From Desulfuromonadales bacterium (lineage in GTDB: Bacteria > Desulfobacterota > Desulfuromonadia > Desulfuromonadales > BM103): 57,284 nt of DNA. Within the stretch, counting starts at the first letter, position 1; each line of letters begins with the position of its first letter. A program made the translations under genes and the position numbers. The stretch spans positions 1 to 57,284 of the forward strand of contig JAQYVY010000002.1 in assembly GCA_030145195.1 (NCBI GenBank), in the 5' to 3' direction. Shown here piece by piece: positions 26,253-35,139 of this stretch. A model generated the notes under the pieces. The model did not search any database, was not told the origin of the DNA, and was given only the letters and a program-made list of their open reading frames with translations.

Positions 26253-27500
26253 TTACAACTCCGAATTATTGCGTAAATCAAGCATCTTTTTGGCTGGACA
26301 ACGCATGAACCAAATCGCGGCCACAACCTGCAACACCAGCAACAAACCGAAACTGACACTATAACCGGACGGGCTATAACCACCAGCAGCCGTTTCCGGC
26401 CAGCAACCGATAATCACGCCGATGAGCCACTGGGCAGAAAAAGCTGCCAGGAAAACCAGCATATTAAGAGCGGTATTCGCGCGCCCACTCAGATGTTGAG
26501 GAAAGGTTTGCGAGAGAACAGCATAGGGCAAGATACAGAAGGCACCAAAGAAACCAAACAACAGCCAGAACGGCAATGCCAGCGCTGGCAGCCGAAAAAG
26601 CAGACAAAGCTGTACTCCCATAAAGCAGCTCATGCCCCATGCCGCCACCGTCATCGGCTGGATTCCTCGGCGTGAAAGCCGCCCGGCCAAAGAGCCCGAC
26701 AGGAAATAACCACAGATCATGGCCAGAGAGACCCCCATCAGAACCTTGGCAACCCCCATGCGATCCTGCCCGGCAACATCTCGTAGCCATGGACCGGACC
26801 AGAGGCCGAAGATAGACAGATAAGCCGCCTGAGCAGTAATGGCCCAAGGGGCAATACGCCAAAAAGCCACACTGGTAAAGACTTGACCGATCCCGGCAAA
26901 TTGCTGTCTAAGAGTTTCACCACTGGAAACACAGCTCTTTTCCGGGACCACCCAAAAAACTGCCGCGGCAGCCACCAGAGTCAGGATTCCAACCACGAGA
27001 AAAATCCCGCGCCAATCAGTAAATCGAAGTGCAATTTCAACTGGGGTTGTGGCCGCAAGGGCTCCGACTCCACCAGAAATCATTTGGATGCCGTTGGCCA
27101 ACGGCAATCGTTCCGGTGGCAACCAGAGGGTAAAAGCCTTGAATGCCGCCATCAAACAGGCCGAAACGCCGAGTCCAATCATCGCCCGACCGACAATCAG
27201 ACCGAGCAAACTATCGGCATGGGCGAAGACAAAAGCTCCGAGCGCGGCAAAAAGCAACAGAATCGCTTCGACCCGACGTGGCCCATAACGGTCAAGAAGA
27301 ACCCCCAGAGGCAGTTGAAACGCGGCAAAAGCCAACAGATAGGTCGACGTCAGTAAACCGAGACTGGCCGGATCAACACCAAGGTCTTGCACCAAGTCTG
27401 GCGCAATTATGGCGTTCACCGTGCGGTAGAGGTAGGACAGGAAATATCCCAGGGCAAATGGGATAAAAATCCGCAGCATCGTTATTGGACTCAAATTCAT
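26253..27500 (-). CDS. MFS transporter
   Basis: Protein of 415 residues from ATG 27500 (MNLSPITMLRIFI); longer starts at 27524 or 27602 are possible but add a polar tail. About twelve membrane segments. Signature-like loop after helix 2, GVLLDRYGPRRVEA, and the matching GSLAGRLSRRG in the second half. It resembles MFS permeases of the nitrate/oxalate or sugar-phosphate type in outline, but the substrate is not clear. It is convergent with the glucokinase gene, with only 51 bp between stops and no strong terminator seen. Confidence 0.85.
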   Translation of the reverse strand: MNLSPITMLRIFIPFALGYFLSYLYRTVNAIIAPDLVQDLGVDPASLGLLTSTYLLAFAAFQLPLGVLLDRYGPRRVEAILLLFAALGAFVFAHADSLLGLIVGRAMIGLGVSACLMAAFKAFTLWLPPERLPLANGIQMISGGVGALAATTPVEIALRFTDWRGIFLVVGILTLVAAAAVFWVVPEKSCVSSGETLRQQFAGIGQVFTSVAFWRIAPWAITAQAAYLSIFGLWSGPWLRDVAGQDRMGVAKVLMGVSLAMICGYFLSGSLAGRLSRRGIQPMTVAAWGMSCFMGVQLCLLFRLPALALPFWLLFGFFGAFCILPYAVLSQTFPQHLSGRANTALNMLVFLAAFSAQWLIGVIIGCWPETAAGGYSPSGYSVSFGLLLVLQVVAAIWFMRCPAKKMLDLRNNSEL

Positions 27501-27926
27501 AACCGCCAGACCTTCACGCTCCATGCTTCTGCGCACAACAAACGGCGACCTCTCGGGGCAAAGCGCAAGCAAGTAAAAGAGTCGCTTTACCACGAAGATC
27601 ACAGAGGATACGAATACAGGTTAAGTAAACAATGAAGGAATAAAAGAGAAACTGGCCAGGTTTTCCCTTCGCAATCTTCGTGTCGGTTGTGGTTAAAATC
27701 GCAACATCCTTGACACTTTGGCATCAGGACCATGCCTCTGCATCATGGCGTAAAGTCCCTGTCAGCGCAATTTGAAATCTCCCGCGACAGTGAAACACTT
27801 GTATTTTAAGCCTCAATCCGTTAGTCTTTCAGGTTAACAAAACAACAAGAATACAGTCTTTAGACCCGAGGCAGAGGACAGTCCGTCCAGATGCACTTCT
27901 CAAGACCTTTTACCGGAGCTTTCAAC
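27501..27926. other. divergent intergenic region with a repeat fragment
   Basis: No gene seen. A degenerate copy of the dispersed intergenic repeat (CACGAAGATCACAGAGG) lies at 27589-27620. No lysine riboswitch could be recognised upstream of lysA, and no clear promoter was found. Confidence 0.4.
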
Positions 27927-29189
27927 ATGCCCATGTCACAGTCTTTCAAGGAGCGCCTCTTTCCCATAGCGAATGAAATTGCCGCGCATTACGGCACTCC
28001 TTTCCATATCTACGATGAAGCGGGTCTGCGCGCCACCGGCGAAGAATTGCAACAGGCTTTTTCCGGAATCGATGGGTTTCGCGAATACTTTGCCGTCAAG
28101 GCCCTGCCCAATCCCCGGATCCTGGAACTGATGAAGGAGATGGGCTTCGGCTTCGACTGCAGTTCCATCCCGGAACTGATCATGAGCCGCAACAGCGGCG
28201 GTCAAGGTGAAGACATCATGTTCACCTCGAACAATACCGATCCAGAGGAATTTGCCGCAGCGGCTGCAAACGGCGGCTGCATTCTCAATCTCGACGATGT
28301 ATCGCTCATTGCTAAAGTTCCAGAATTCCCCGAGCTCGTCTGTTTCCGTTACAACCCAGGGCCACGCCGCACCGGCAACATCATCATCGGCAACCCCGTG
28401 GAAGCCAAGTACGGCATCACCCACGAACAGGTCATCTCGGCCTACCGCATGGCCATGGAGCGCGGTGCCAAGCGCTTCGGCCTACACACCATGGTTGCCT
28501 CCAACGAACGAGACTACTCCTACATCGTCGAGACCGCGCGCATGCTGCTACAGATTGCCGAGCTGGTTGAAGAAGAGCTGGGGATTCGTTTCGAATTTCT
28601 TAATATCGGCGGTGGTCTCGGTATTCCTTACAAACCTGAGGATCAACCCCTCGACCTGTCCGCCATGGCTAAAGAGATCACAGACCTGTTCAATGAATTT
28701 AAAACCACCCATGGCTACGCACCGCGCATGTACATGGAAAGCGGTCGCTGGGTTGCTGGCCCACACGGTGCCTTGATTACCAAGGTGATTAACCACAAAA
28801 GCACTTATCGTAACTACGTAGGCGTCGACGCCTGCATGTCGGCTCTGATGCGTCCAGCCATGTATGACGCCTATCATCACCTCGACGTCATCGGCAAGGA
28901 AGATCAAGACCACAGCGAAGTTTACGATGTGGTCGGCTCGCTCTGCGAAAACAACGACAAATTTGTGGTGCAACGCAACCTGCCGGTGATTCGGGAAAAT
29001 GACCTACTGGTCATCCACGACACCGGTGCTCACGGCCACGCCATGGGCTTTCAGTATAACGGTCGCCTTCGTCCTAAAGAACTGCTCCTGCGCACAGACG
29101 GAACCATCGAACTAATCCGTCGTGCTGAAACCAATGAAGATTACTTCCAGACTCTGAACTTTGAACCTGACAATTTTGATGCAAAATAG
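27927..29189 (+). CDS. lysA: diaminopimelate decarboxylase-type PLP enzyme
   Basis: Protein of 420 residues from ATG 27927 (GGAG 8 nt upstream); ATG 27891 or 27933 are alternatives. Fold-type III decarboxylase: PLP lysine in YFAVKALPN near residue 52, the glycine loop FLNIGGGLGIPY near residue 230, MYMESGRWVAG, and the C-terminal substrate/PLP residues SLCENNDKF and RPAMYDAYHH. Removing CO2 from meso-diaminopimelate yields lysine. DACMSALMRPAMYDAYHH differs somewhat from classical LysA, so a related decarboxylase is possible, but lysine synthesis is most likely. Confidence 0.85.
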   Translation: MPMSQSFKERLFPIANEIAAHYGTPFHIYDEAGLRATGEELQQAFSGIDGFREYFAVKALPNPRILELMKEMGFGFDCSSIPELIMSRNSGGQGEDIMFTSNNTDPEEFAAAAANGGCILNLDDVSLIAKVPEFPELVCFRYNPGPRRTGNIIIGNPVEAKYGITHEQVISAYRMAMERGAKRFGLHTMVASNERDYSYIVETARMLLQIAELVEEELGIRFEFLNIGGGLGIPYKPEDQPLDLSAMAKEITDLFNEFKTTHGYAPRMYMESGRWVAGPHGALITKVINHKSTYRNYVGVDACMSALMRPAMYDAYHHLDVIGKEDQDHSEVYDVVGSLCENNDKFVVQRNLPVIRENDLLVIHDTGAHGHAMGFQYNGRLRPKELLLRTDGTIELIRRAETNEDYFQTLNFEPDNFDAK

Positions 29190-29222
29190 CCTGAGTTACA
29201 GCAACCAATCAGGGAGCTTTTC

Positions 29223-29906
29223 ATGAAAACGATATCCTGCATTCTTTTCTTATGCGTTGCTCTTCTCGCACAACCACTTTCCAGCCAGGCTATCATCTAC
29301 AAATATGTCGATAATAGCGGTCGGATGGTTTTTGTCGATGATGCAAGCAAAATCCCTTCCCAGTACCGACAGAAGACCACCGCTATTAACGAAGGAAAGG
29401 CTGCATTAACGACGGAGGAGTATGCTGATCAGGAAGAGGATAGAGCGAAACAGATTGTTGACCGCAAACTTCAGAACAAGGCCAAACATCAGGCAAAACA
29501 GCAGGAAAAAAGACGCGGTTATCAGACGCCGGTAGTGATTCGCGGCAACCGAGTGCTGGTCCCCGTCGAAATCGCCATGGATAATCGCCTTGCGCATCTG
29601 TTTCTGCTACTCGACACTGGAACCACCGCTACCATTTTTCACCGAGAGGCTCTTTCAGGATTAAACCTGCCCAGCGGAGAAAAACTCAAAGCCCAAATTG
29701 CTGGCGGCAAGACCCTCGATTCGGAAAAAATCAACTTCGAATACATAGATATCGGCCCGTTCCATGAAAAAAACTTTCATGCCATGGTGATCAAAGCGAC
29801 AGGCCCTGAACTGCCCTACGACGGCATGCTCGGCATGGACTTCCTGAAAAACCATCCCTATCAAATTAATTACGAAACTGAAATTATTCGCTGGGACATA
29901 GACTGA
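29223..29906 (+). CDS. secreted retropepsin-like aspartyl protease with DUF4124 domain
   Basis: Protein of 227 residues. Signal peptide (to about SSQA, residue 23), then a DUF4124 segment (IIYKYVDNSGRMVFVDD), a charged helical linker rich in Lys/Gln (about 60-98), and a clan-AA aspartic protease domain with the active-site triad LLLDTGTTATIF near residue 125 and GMLGMDFLKNHPYQINYE near the end. Such proteins dimerise to form the active site and act in the periplasm. The substrate is unknown. It is 33 bp after lysA and may share its transcript. Confidence 0.82.
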   Translation: MKTISCILFLCVALLAQPLSSQAIIYKYVDNSGRMVFVDDASKIPSQYRQKTTAINEGKAALTTEEYADQEEDRAKQIVDRKLQNKAKHQAKQQEKRRGYQTPVVIRGNRVLVPVEIAMDNRLAHLFLLLDTGTTATIFHREALSGLNLPSGEKLKAQIAGGKTLDSEKINFEYIDIGPFHEKNFHAMVIKATGPELPYDGMLGMDFLKNHPYQINYETEIIRWDID

Positions 29907-29930
29907 GAACCTATTGCATAAGGCGAGATC

Positions 29931-30380
29931 ATGACACGTTTCTGGTCCTTAGCCGTCCTGGCCCTGATCGCCGGGATATGCATACCGACCCAAGCTGGCA
30001 TCAACTCCCAGCTGAATGACTGGACCCGCTCGCCGGTGCTGGCCGCGACCATCTCTTTTACCGTCGGGACCCTTGTCCTGATAATTTATGCCGTGATATT
30101 GAGACTGCCGCTCCCCTCACTTTCCACCCTCACCGGACAGCCATGGTGGATCTGGACCGGCGGCGCCTTGGGGGCCTTCTTTGTTGCGACCTCAATCTAT
30201 CTGGTGCCACGACTCGGCGCGACCACCATGCTGGCGTGGTTTCTGGCCGGGCAGTTCGGAGCATCAATACTGCTCGACCATTTCGGCTGGCTTGGCTTTT
30301 CTCAGCAACCCATTAGTTTGACCCGCATTGTCGGCGTGTTACTGATTGCCGCAGGGGCCATGTTGGTTCGTATTGCCTGA
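29931..30380 (+). CDS. YdcZ/DUF606 small DMT-type membrane protein
   Basis: Protein of 149 residues with four or five hydrophobic helices. The start (LALIAGICIPTQAGINSQLNDW) and the middle (PWWIWTGGALGAFFVATSIYLVPRLGATTML) are typical of the YdcZ/DUF606 group of the drug/metabolite transporter superfamily. These half-size proteins usually pair to form a transporter; a partner gene is not adjacent. Substrate unknown. Confidence 0.82.
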   Translation: MTRFWSLAVLALIAGICIPTQAGINSQLNDWTRSPVLAATISFTVGTLVLIIYAVILRLPLPSLSTLTGQPWWIWTGGALGAFFVATSIYLVPRLGATTMLAWFLAGQFGASILLDHFGWLGFSQQPISLTRIVGVLLIAAGAMLVRIA

Positions 30381-30440
30381 CAACACTGGAATCCGTGGCA
30401 ACACCCCAAGCCTGGGCAATCACAATCTTGATCATTATCA

Positions 30441-30464
30441 ACACGGAACCGCGAAGGCGCGGAG
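30441..30464. repeat. copy of the dispersed intergenic repeat
   Basis: ACACGGAACCGCGAAGGCGCGGAG is a degenerate single-arm copy of the repeat family seen as inverted pairs at 36089, 43141 and 49794. Confidence 0.5.
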
Positions 30465-30550
30465 CTAATCGAAAGTTTAGGCAAAAAAGTGGTTGTTGAG
30501 TTTTTCCAGTCACTGAACCAACTTTTGACACTATCTCCCCCAAAACAACC

Positions 30551-31264
30551 ATGAACCTGATTCTATTAACCCCCGAAGATTTCACCACCCCCCACCAGGT
30601 CCGGCTGTTTGGTCGCAGACATGAACATATCTGCAAGATTTTGCAAGCAACTCAAGGCCAACAGTTACGCGTTGGCCTGCTCGGTGGCAAGACCGGGCAT
30701 GGCAAGGTTCTCGACCTGTCAGAGAGCAAAATCGACCTGCAGGTGACCCTTGACTGCGAACCGCCAGCCCCTCATACCGCCACACTTATTCTGGCCCTGC
30801 CGCGCCCAAAGACCTGTCGAAGAATCCTCCAGAGCGTTACGGCTATGGGAGTCAAACGTATCATTCTGCTGAATAGCTGGCGGGTCGACAAAAGTTACTG
30901 GCAGAGCCCACTGCTCGAAGAGAAGGCCCTTCGAGAACAACTTATTCTCGGCCTTGAACAAGCGTGCGACACAATCCTGCCGGAAATTGAACTTCGCCAA
31001 CGATTCAAGCCTTTTGTCGAAGACGAACTACCGCAACTTGCCGTTGAAAGCTACGCCCTGGTCGCTCATCACGTCGGCGGCAAACCGTGCCCGACAAACT
31101 GCACAAAACCAATGACCCTTGCCATCGGCCCAGAAGGAGGGTTCCTCTCTTATGAGATTGACAAACTGACTGAGGCTGGCCTTACATCGATTCATCTCGG
31201 CCATCGCCCTTTACGCGTAGAAACTGCTGTTTCAGCACTGCTCGGACGCCTATTGCCCTACTAA
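30551..31264 (+). CDS. rsmE: 16S rRNA m3U1498 methyltransferase
   Basis: Protein of 237 residues of the SPOUT class. The N-terminal PUA-like part (RLFGRRHEHICKILQATQGQQLRVG) is followed by the knotted SAM-binding domain: TAMGVKRIILLNSWRVDKSYW near residue 98, AIGPEGGFLSYEID near residue 193 and LGHRPLRVETAVSALLGRL at the end. It methylates N3 of U1498 in 16S rRNA at the decoding site. It lacks a strong ribosome site. No operon partner is evident. Confidence 0.93.
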   Translation: MNLILLTPEDFTTPHQVRLFGRRHEHICKILQATQGQQLRVGLLGGKTGHGKVLDLSESKIDLQVTLDCEPPAPHTATLILALPRPKTCRRILQSVTAMGVKRIILLNSWRVDKSYWQSPLLEEKALREQLILGLEQACDTILPEIELRQRFKPFVEDELPQLAVESYALVAHHVGGKPCPTNCTKPMTLAIGPEGGFLSYEIDKLTEAGLTSIHLGHRPLRVETAVSALLGRLLPY

Positions 31265-31369
31265 CAGAGGACTCCTCCCGCCCAAGGTTCCACAGCCTCT
31301 AGGACGAACCTTTACACTCAGCAAAACAAGTCGATTAGTCAACAATAATTTTAACATTAAACTTTTAAC

Positions 31370-31434
31370 GGATTAAAATTTCACATCATCACTCGCATAT
31401 ATCTGTTTTATCTATGTTTATATAATTTTAATCC
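31370..31434. repeat. 11-bp perfect inverted repeat in an AT-rich intergenic region
   Basis: GGATTAAAATT (31370-31380) and AATTTTAATCC (31424-31434) are exact reverse complements 43 bp apart. This may be a pair of regulator sites or a large hairpin before the membrane-protein gene at 31556. Confidence 0.45.
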
Positions 31435-31555
31435 AGTCATTAAGCAAGATTAAATGATACAATTCTAACTGGACTGATCCTACAGATATAGAGAAAATAG
31501 AATAACTCGAAAAGTTGGCAGTTTGTGTCTCTTCCACCAACTTAGGGAGAATGCG

Positions 31556-32026
31556 ATGTTACAAAAGATAAGAGTTAACGTTGTCAAGAATATCCGCCCA
31601 GTCTACCTCGCTGGTCTCACCACCTCACTCTTCTTTGCTGTCGGCGTACATAAGATCGACGCCCAAGCCACGCTTCTGGCCCGCCACGCTATCTACACCA
31701 GTATCTTCTTTGTCTGTATGTGGGCGGCCTGTCGTCTGGTTGCCGCCAGTTTGAACCGCCGACTGGAGCTTGAAGGCGTGAATACAGAAACTGCTGGTGA
31801 CATGATTTACACTTTTGTCATCTACCTTGAAGTCATCAAACATGTGGTCGGAGTCAGCTTTACCCTTGGCTGGATTGCTGGTGTGATGTTCTGTTGGGAC
31901 TACCTTGGCGACCGGATCTTTATGGTCCCGGTCAGCGCCAGTCTTGCCGTGTCACTGACCGCATTTCTGGTGACTTATGGCATCTCAGGTTTCGTTGACA
32001 ACCTGCACTGGCCAGACGAAGAATAA
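31556..32026 (+). CDS. hypothetical membrane protein
   Basis: Protein of 156 residues from ATG 31556, with AGGGAGA 6 nt upstream. Four hydrophobic segments at about 18-36, 44-63, 88-118 and 125-148. Basic N-terminus (MLQKIRVNVVKNIRP). No known family recognised. The region upstream is unusually AT-rich. It is followed by a strong bidirectional terminator, so it is a single-gene unit. Confidence 0.72.
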   Translation: MLQKIRVNVVKNIRPVYLAGLTTSLFFAVGVHKIDAQATLLARHAIYTSIFFVCMWAACRLVAASLNRRLELEGVNTETAGDMIYTFVIYLEVIKHVVGVSFTLGWIAGVMFCWDYLGDRIFMVPVSASLAVSLTAFLVTYGISGFVDNLHWPDEE

Positions 32027-32055
32027 TATTTTGGGGGACATTAGAAATTCAAACC

Positions 32056-32085
32056 AAAAGGGCCAGCGATCAAGCTGGCCCTTTT
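32056..32085. terminator. bidirectional terminator between convergent genes
   Basis: Perfect 12-bp stem AAAAGGGCCAGC / GCTGGCCCTTTT with a 6-nt loop. The end has T-runs on both strands, so it serves the membrane-protein gene on the left and the flavin-reductase-like gene on the right. Confidence 0.85.
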
Positions 32086-32107
32086 AGCTTATAACGAGCG
32101 GCCCCTG

Positions 32108-32602
32108 CTAACACCGAAAGCCAAGGACACAAATCTCTGGTACATCACCAGGGCTAAGCACGTTGCCATGGCGATGAATTTTCACCAAATCACCACTCAA
32201 CTCCGGTTCAAAGCCATCACCGATAAGAACTCCGTTGCAACATTCAATCTGCACAGGACAACCCGTGAGACGGGGAGCCCTCGCAGTCAAGTCTGACACA
32301 CTCGAATATCCGAAAAAGCCATCGGCTTTGAAACAAAGCAATCCCTGCTGCATCCTTCCATGAATTTCAACCAGAGCTGTTTCATCTGGCACGTTCAATA
32401 TAAAATCACCACCTGCCCAGAAACGCGACAGAGAATCGTGACGACCGTGCCAGGCCATCCTAAGTCGCGGAGTATCTCCACCAATTAAAGCCATCCATGA
32501 AGTCACCAACGCTACCGGAGAGCCATCCGGTGCAAACCAACTGATCAAACCAGCAGGTAGCCAGGAGACAGGGGACTTAAACTCACAAAAGTTATCAGAC
32601 AT
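32108..32602 (-). CDS. flavin-reductase-like FMN-binding protein
   Basis: Protein of 164 residues resembling the flavin reductase-like domain family: a split-barrel start (PVALVTSWMALIGGDTPRLRMAW), SRFWAGGDFILNVPDE, LTGCPVQIECCN and a C-terminal LGFRC. These proteins bind FMN and reduce flavins or other acceptors with NAD(P)H. The ribosome site is poor. It is divergent from the Rrf2 gene, with 139 bp between starts. Confidence 0.75.
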   Translation of the reverse strand: MSDNFCEFKSPVSWLPAGLISWFAPDGSPVALVTSWMALIGGDTPRLRMAWHGRHDSLSRFWAGGDFILNVPDETALVEIHGRMQQGLLCFKADGFFGYSSVSDLTARAPRLTGCPVQIECCNGVLIGDGFEPELSGDLVKIHRHGNVLSPGDVPEICVLGFRC

Positions 32603-32680
32603 AAAAAATTCTTATAAAGTTAAGGGTGATTACACCTTAAGATTACCAACGGACAAGAAGCACAAATCACAACTATATAC

Positions 32681-32709
32681 TTGACAAACGACATAGACTT
32701 TACTAAAAA
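32681..32709 (+). promoter_or_regulatory. promoter of the Rrf2-cysK unit, with possible operator
   Basis: TTGACA (32681-32686), 17-bp spacer, TAAAAA (32704-32709). The stretch ATAGACTTTACTAAAAATTAT across the -10 loosely resembles Rrf2-type AT-rich operators, so the regulator may control itself. The operator suggestion is weak. Confidence 0.5.
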
Positions 32710-32741
32710 TTATACAACAAAAACTCGAAGGAGAATGAATT

Positions 32742-33209
32742 ATGCGTCTGTCAACAAAAAGTCGATACGGCCTGCGGGCACTTTTCGACATAGCGTATCA
32801 CGCTGGCACCATGCCCGCGCAAATCAAAGACATCAGCCGCCGCCAGAACATCTCACCTCGCTACTTGGAGCAAATCTTCCAGGATCTCAAGCGCGGCGGC
32901 CTGTTGAAGAGCCGCAGAGGCCCTCAGGGCGGTTACTTTCTCTCCCGCAAACCACATGAGATCAATGTTCATGATATCATCAAAGCAGCAGAAGGCGAGA
33001 TGGCCTTAGTCGATTGTGTCAAATTGGGCAAAAGCTGCAAGAAAACTTGCGAATTCGACAGCGAATGCGTGACCCAAAGAGTCTGGCTTGAAGCAAGTAC
33101 TCGTCTGAACAAGTATCTGGACTCCGTCACCTTAAAGGATCTCTGTGATGACGCCAAGGAGATCGGAATGGAAAAAGAACTTGACCACCGTTTCATGTAC
33201 TTTATTTAG
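32742..33209 (+). CDS. Rrf2-family transcriptional regulator with a Cys cluster
   Basis: Protein of 155 residues; AAGGAGA before ATG 32742. N-terminal winged helix typical of the family ([18 protein letters not shown]..., [35 protein letters not shown]). Four cysteines, C92, C99, C103 and C109, lie in the sensing region; IscR binds a 2Fe-2S cluster with three cysteines and a His, so an Fe-S or thiol sensor is plausible, but the spacing (X6, X3, X5) is not identical. CymR-type members that control cysteine genes usually lack these cysteines. cysK starts 11 bp downstream, pointing to control of cysteine or Fe-S supply. Confidence 0.88.
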   Translation: MRLSTKSRYGLRALFDIAYHAGTMPAQIKDISRRQNISPRYLEQIFQDLKRGGLLKSRRGPQGGYFLSRKPHEINVHDIIKAAEGEMALVDCVKLGKSCKKTCEFDSECVTQRVWLEASTRLNKYLDSVTLKDLCDDAKEIGMEKELDHRFMYFI

Positions 33210-33220
33210 GAGACCCGCTC

Positions 33221-34132
33221 ATGGCGACAAAATACAATTCAATTCTTGATCTTATTGGCAACACACCGCTCATACGTTTGCGCACACTTGACACCTCAGC
33301 AACCTTGTGGGGCAAACTGGAAAGCGCCAACCCCGGCGGTAGCGTTAAGGACCGGATTGCCTTGGCAATGATTGAGCAGGCCGAACGCGACGGACTGCTC
33401 AAACCGGGAGACATGATTGTCGAACCGACCAGTGGCAACACTGGCATTGGCCTCTCTCTGGTTGGCTCAATCAAGGGCTATCAGGTGGTTCTGACGATGC
33501 CGGACACGATGAGCCAGGAACGCCGTCGTCTGCTCGGTGCCTTCGGTGCCGAACTGATTCTGACCCCAGGGTCCAAGGGCATGCGCGGTGCCATCGAAAA
33601 AGCCGAAGAGATCGCCGCTGAGCGCAAAGCCTTTATGCCCCAACAGTTTCGCAACCCGAACAATCCACGCATCCACGAAGAGACCACCGGGCCAGAGATT
33701 CTACGCGATCTGGACAATCAGGTTGACGCCTTTATCGCTGGAGTTGGCACGGGCGGCTCCATTACCGGCGTTGGCCGTGCGCTCAAAAAGCAGAATCCGA
33801 ATACGCTGATTGTGGCCGTTGAGCCAACTGACTCAGCCATCCTCTCGGGCGGGGATCCAGGGCCACACAAGATCCAGGGGATCGGAGCTGGTTTTGTCCC
33901 TGACGTGCTCAACACTGATATCTACCAGGAGATCATCACCGTAACCAACGACGATGCGATGCAGACGGCCCGCGACCTGGCCCGTGGCGAGGGGGTTTTT
34001 GTTGGCATCTCCGCTGGCGCCAACGTCTTTGCCGCCCGCCAGATAGCGGAGCGCCTTGGACCAGGCAAAAACGTGGTCACTATCCTCTGCGACACTGGCG
34101 AGCGCTATCTCTCTACCAATCTTTTCGACTAG
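33221..34132 (+). CDS. cysK: cysteine synthase A (O-acetylserine sulfhydrylase)
   Basis: Protein of 303 residues. PLP lysine in [10 protein letters not shown] near residue 42, the substrate loop [10 protein letters not shown] near residue 70, the PLP-phosphate loop [13 protein letters not shown] near residue 173 and the ending [17 protein letters not shown]. It makes cysteine from O-acetylserine and sulfide. AGGAGA precedes the ATG, and it is transcribed with the Rrf2 regulator. A cysK/cysM distinction is not certain from sequence alone, but the motifs favour cysK. Confidence 0.93.
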   Translation: MATKYNSILDLIGNTPLIRLRTLDTSATLWGKLESANPGGSVKDRIALAMIEQAERDGLLKPGDMIVEPTSGNTGIGLSLVGSIKGYQVVLTMPDTMSQERRRLLGAFGAELILTPGSKGMRGAIEKAEEIAAERKAFMPQQFRNPNNPRIHEETTGPEILRDLDNQVDAFIAGVGTGGSITGVGRALKKQNPNTLIVAVEPTDSAILSGGDPGPHKIQGIGAGFVPDVLNTDIYQEIITVTNDDAMQTARDLARGEGVFVGISAGANVFAARQIAERLGPGKNVVTILCDTGERYLSTNLFD

Positions 34133-34158
34133 AAAAAAAGCCAGAAGGAACAGACTCC

Positions 34159-34190
34159 AACGCCCCCGACAACCATGCCGGGGGCGTTTT
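34159..34190 (+). terminator. intrinsic terminator after cysK
   Basis: 10-bp perfect stem rich in GC (34159-34168 with 34179-34188), 10-nt loop, and a T-run ending TTTT. Confidence 0.8.
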
Positions 34191-34247
34191 ATTACGGATC
34201 GATAACCCGAGAGTAGAAGATATCAGGCACTAAGGCAAAACCCTTGA

Positions 34248-34275
34248 TTCACTCATCAGACCGCATCACTATAAT
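34248..34275 (+). promoter_or_regulatory. possible promoter of larE
   Basis: TATAAT at 34270-34275 with TTCACT at 34248-34253 (16-bp spacer), 18 bp before the larE ATG. The -35 is weak. Confidence 0.35.
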
Positions 34276-34293
34276 ACAGGATTATTTCTTTAC

Positions 34294-35109
34294 ATGACCT
34301 TAGATGCCAAAAAACTTAAGCTCGAACGAATCTTGACCGAACTCGGGTCAGCCGTAGTCGCCTTTTCCGGCGGCGTTGACTCGACCTTTCTGCTGCAAGC
34401 CGCCCGCGACGTCCTCGGCGCCGACCGAGTTGTAGCCCTCACCGCCACCTCTCCGACCTATCCAAGCTATGAATTCAATGAGAGCGTGCGACTGGCCGCC
34501 GAACTGGGCATACGTCAGGTGGTGGTTGATAGCAACGAACTCGACATTCCGGGCTTTGCCGAAAACCCGCCACGACGCTGCTATCACTGCAAAAAAGAAC
34601 TCTTCGGGATCTGCCTGAAGAAAGCGAAAGAGCTCGGTTTCAAGCAAGTGCTGGATGGCTCAAATCTCGACGATCTGGACGACTACCGACCGGGCCGTGA
34701 AGCCGCTACCGAGTTAAGTATTCGCTCCCCCCTGCTGGAAGCGGAGCTAACCAAAGAAGACATCCGCGAGCTAAGCCGCCGTTGCGGCCTTTCTACCGCC
34801 GAGAAACAACCCTTTGCCTGCCTGGCCTCACGCTTTCCCTACGGCACCCGGATCACCGCCGAACGGCTACAACAACTCGACCGCTGCGAAACTTTCTTGC
34901 GCAACAGAGGTTTTGGCACCTTCAGGGTCCGTTATCACGGAGAAACCGCCCGCATCGAAGTTGCCCTTGACGAACTATCCAGAATCATTGATGATGATGT
35001 TCGCATCGATTTATTGGCCGAATTTAAAGCCGCTGGGTTCACCTACGTTGCCCTCGACTTGCAGGGTTACCGCACCGGTAGCATGAATGAAGGGGCGGCC
35101 CTGACCTGA
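34294..35109 (+). CDS. larE: LarE-type ATP-dependent sulfur transferase
   Basis: Protein of 271 residues. The PP-loop SGGVDS is at residues 25-30. RCYHCKKELF near residue 94, GSNLDDLDDYRPG near residue 127 and the active-site Cys176 (PFACLASRFPYG) match LarE, which donates its own cysteine sulfur to make the nickel-pincer nucleotide cofactor of lactate racemase. No larA, larB or larC is nearby, so either they lie elsewhere or the protein serves another sulfur-transfer job. Two small genes follow on the same strand. Confidence 0.88.
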   Translation: MTLDAKKLKLERILTELGSAVVAFSGGVDSTFLLQAARDVLGADRVVALTATSPTYPSYEFNESVRLAAELGIRQVVVDSNELDIPGFAENPPRRCYHCKKELFGICLKKAKELGFKQVLDGSNLDDLDDYRPGREAATELSIRSPLLEAELTKEDIRELSRRCGLSTAEKQPFACLASRFPYGTRITAERLQQLDRCETFLRNRGFGTFRVRYHGETARIEVALDELSRIIDDDVRIDLLAEFKAAGFTYVALDLQGYRTGSMNEGAALT

Positions 35110-35139
35110 TACGATCAGTCTTTCAGAACGGGAGAAAGC

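Noticed and set aside
27870-27890. GAGGCAGAGGACAGTCCG, reminiscent of the GAGGAAAGTCCG signature of RNase P RNA
   Set aside because: No other RNase P helix or conserved region lies around it and there is no room before lysA.
28207-28776. Plus-strand frame of 189 codons inside lysA
   Set aside because: Alternative-frame shadow of a conserved enzyme, rich in Ser/Pro.
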